Assembly (NCBI GenBank): GCA_030427865.1
Contig: JAUICK010000004.1
Span: 124,001 to 188,000, forward strand
From: Bacteroidia bacterium
GTDB taxonomy: Bacteria > Bacteroidota > Bacteroidia > Flavobacteriales > Flavobacteriaceae
Length of the DNA stretch: 64,000 nucleotides
Direction: 5' to 3'
In this document: piece by piece, positions 63,598-64,000 of the stretch
Numbering within the stretch: the first letter of the stretch is position 1
How the letters are laid out: every line of letters begins with the position of its first letter
The notes under the pieces: generated by a model
The model's input: the letters and a program-made list of their open reading frames with translations, nothing else
Databases searched by the model: none
Told to the model about the DNA's origin: nothing
Program-made: the position numbers and the translations under genes

Positions 63598-64000
63598 ATG
63601 AAAACAAAACACATTGCACTAATCGCATTCGTATCGCTAATTGTATTAGCATGTAAAGCACAACAAAGTCAAAAAACTACTACTGATAAAAAAGTAACAA
63701 AGACTAACAAAAGTTCTAAAAAAAACATTCTATTTATTGCTGTTGATGATTTAAAACCTTTACTTTCTAATTATGGAGAATCTCAAATGAAAACTCCTAA
63801 TTTTGACAGGTTAGCTAACTTAGGAATGACTTTTACAAATGCACATGTACAATATGCTGTTTGTGGAGCTTCAAGAGCAAGTGTAATGACGGGTACAGAT
63901 CCAGACACTAATAAAGTTTGGGATTTACATACTAACTTTAGAGAATCTGCACCAGATTTAGTTTCTATGCCAGAGTATTTAATAAGTCAAGGATATCAGA
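63598..64000 (+). CDS. Sulfatase (S1 family), N-terminal part (cut by window edge)
   Basis: The first 134 codons are visible. A lipoprotein signal (LIAFVSLIVLACKAQ, Cys19) is followed by KNILFIAVDDLKPLLSNYGE with calcium ligands and the modification motif YAVCGASRASVMTG with Cys89. The motif is C-x-A-S-R, an allowed variant of C-x-P-S-R. The sequence resembles the sulfatase at 50329 (S1_7, iduronate-2-sulfatase-like; VDDLKPLL, CGxSRAS, KVWDLHT). The rest of the gene lies beyond the window. Confidence 0.88.
   Translation, partial: MKTKHIALIAFVSLIVLACKAQQSQKTTTDKKVTKTNKSSKKNILFIAVDDLKPLLSNYGESQMKTPNFDRLANLGMTFTNAHVQYAVCGASRASVMTGTDPDTNKVWDLHTNFRESAPDLVSMPEYLISQGYQ

Noticed and set aside
1..64000. 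tRNA, rRNA, riboswitch, insertion sequence, phage or integration site
   Set aside because: No sequence supporting any of these was recognised by reading; a tRNAscan, Rfam and ISfinder search would be needed to exclude them fully.

Overview
The window comes from an AT-rich Bacteroidota genome, most likely a marine member of the Flavobacteriaceae. Supporting signs are a Bat (Bacteroides aerotolerance-type) operon, SusC/SusD proteins, a hybrid two-component regulator (HTCS), a type IX secretion C-terminal signal, many lipoproteins, several TTG/GTG starts, TAnnTTTG-type promoter boxes and flavobacterial dispersed repeats. No rRNA, tRNA, CRISPR array, prophage or insertion sequence was seen.

Layout. 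1-2840 holds three co-directional surface or periplasmic genes: a choice-of-anchor B protein cut by the window edge, a repeat lipoprotein and an MbnP-like protein. An LpxH-like phosphoesterase follows (2903-3667). 3785-12212 is a complete moxR/DUF58/bat operon of eight genes, whose gaps carry three different kinds of intergenic repeat. 12275-17651 is a SulP / universal stress protein / SulP / beta-carbonic anhydrase module, probably for bicarbonate uptake, closed by a perfect 27-bp-arm bidirectional terminator. 17721-26299 is mostly housekeeping (CvpA-like, TlpA-like, YraN, LD-carboxypeptidase, MetG, HDAC-like amidohydrolase); metG has two dispersed repeats translated in frame. 26349-31399 holds a large exported protein with a TonB-plug-like end and a two-subunit molybdenum hydroxylase.

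31510 to the right edge is a large polysaccharide utilisation locus (PUL). It has a GH53 lipoprotein, an HTCS, a frameshifted SusC, SusD, five sulfatases (the last cut by the edge), two GH94 phosphorylases on either side of a GPH-type sugar symporter, a GH3, a 1384-residue multimodular T9SS-secreted clan-A hydrolase, an exported LacX-type epimerase and a GH5_2 endoglucanase. The first GH94 reads as a true cellobiose phosphorylase. Together with GH5_2 this points to a sulfated beta-glucan (a beta-1,4 or mixed-linkage backbone) rather than the usual sulfated galactans. The proposed flow is: surface cleavage and desulfation, SusCD import, periplasmic trimming, disaccharide uptake by the GPH symporter, and cytosolic phosphorolysis to glucose-1-phosphate.

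Five promoters in this locus (before susC, the first GH94, the multimodular enzyme, the epimerase and the fourth sulfatase) share a TGAC-containing motif. The best copies include two direct half-sites of the type TAAACC exactly 21 bp apart, as expected for an AraC-type regulator such as the HTCS. This proposed operator and the sulfated-glucan phosphorolysis route are the most interesting points of the window.
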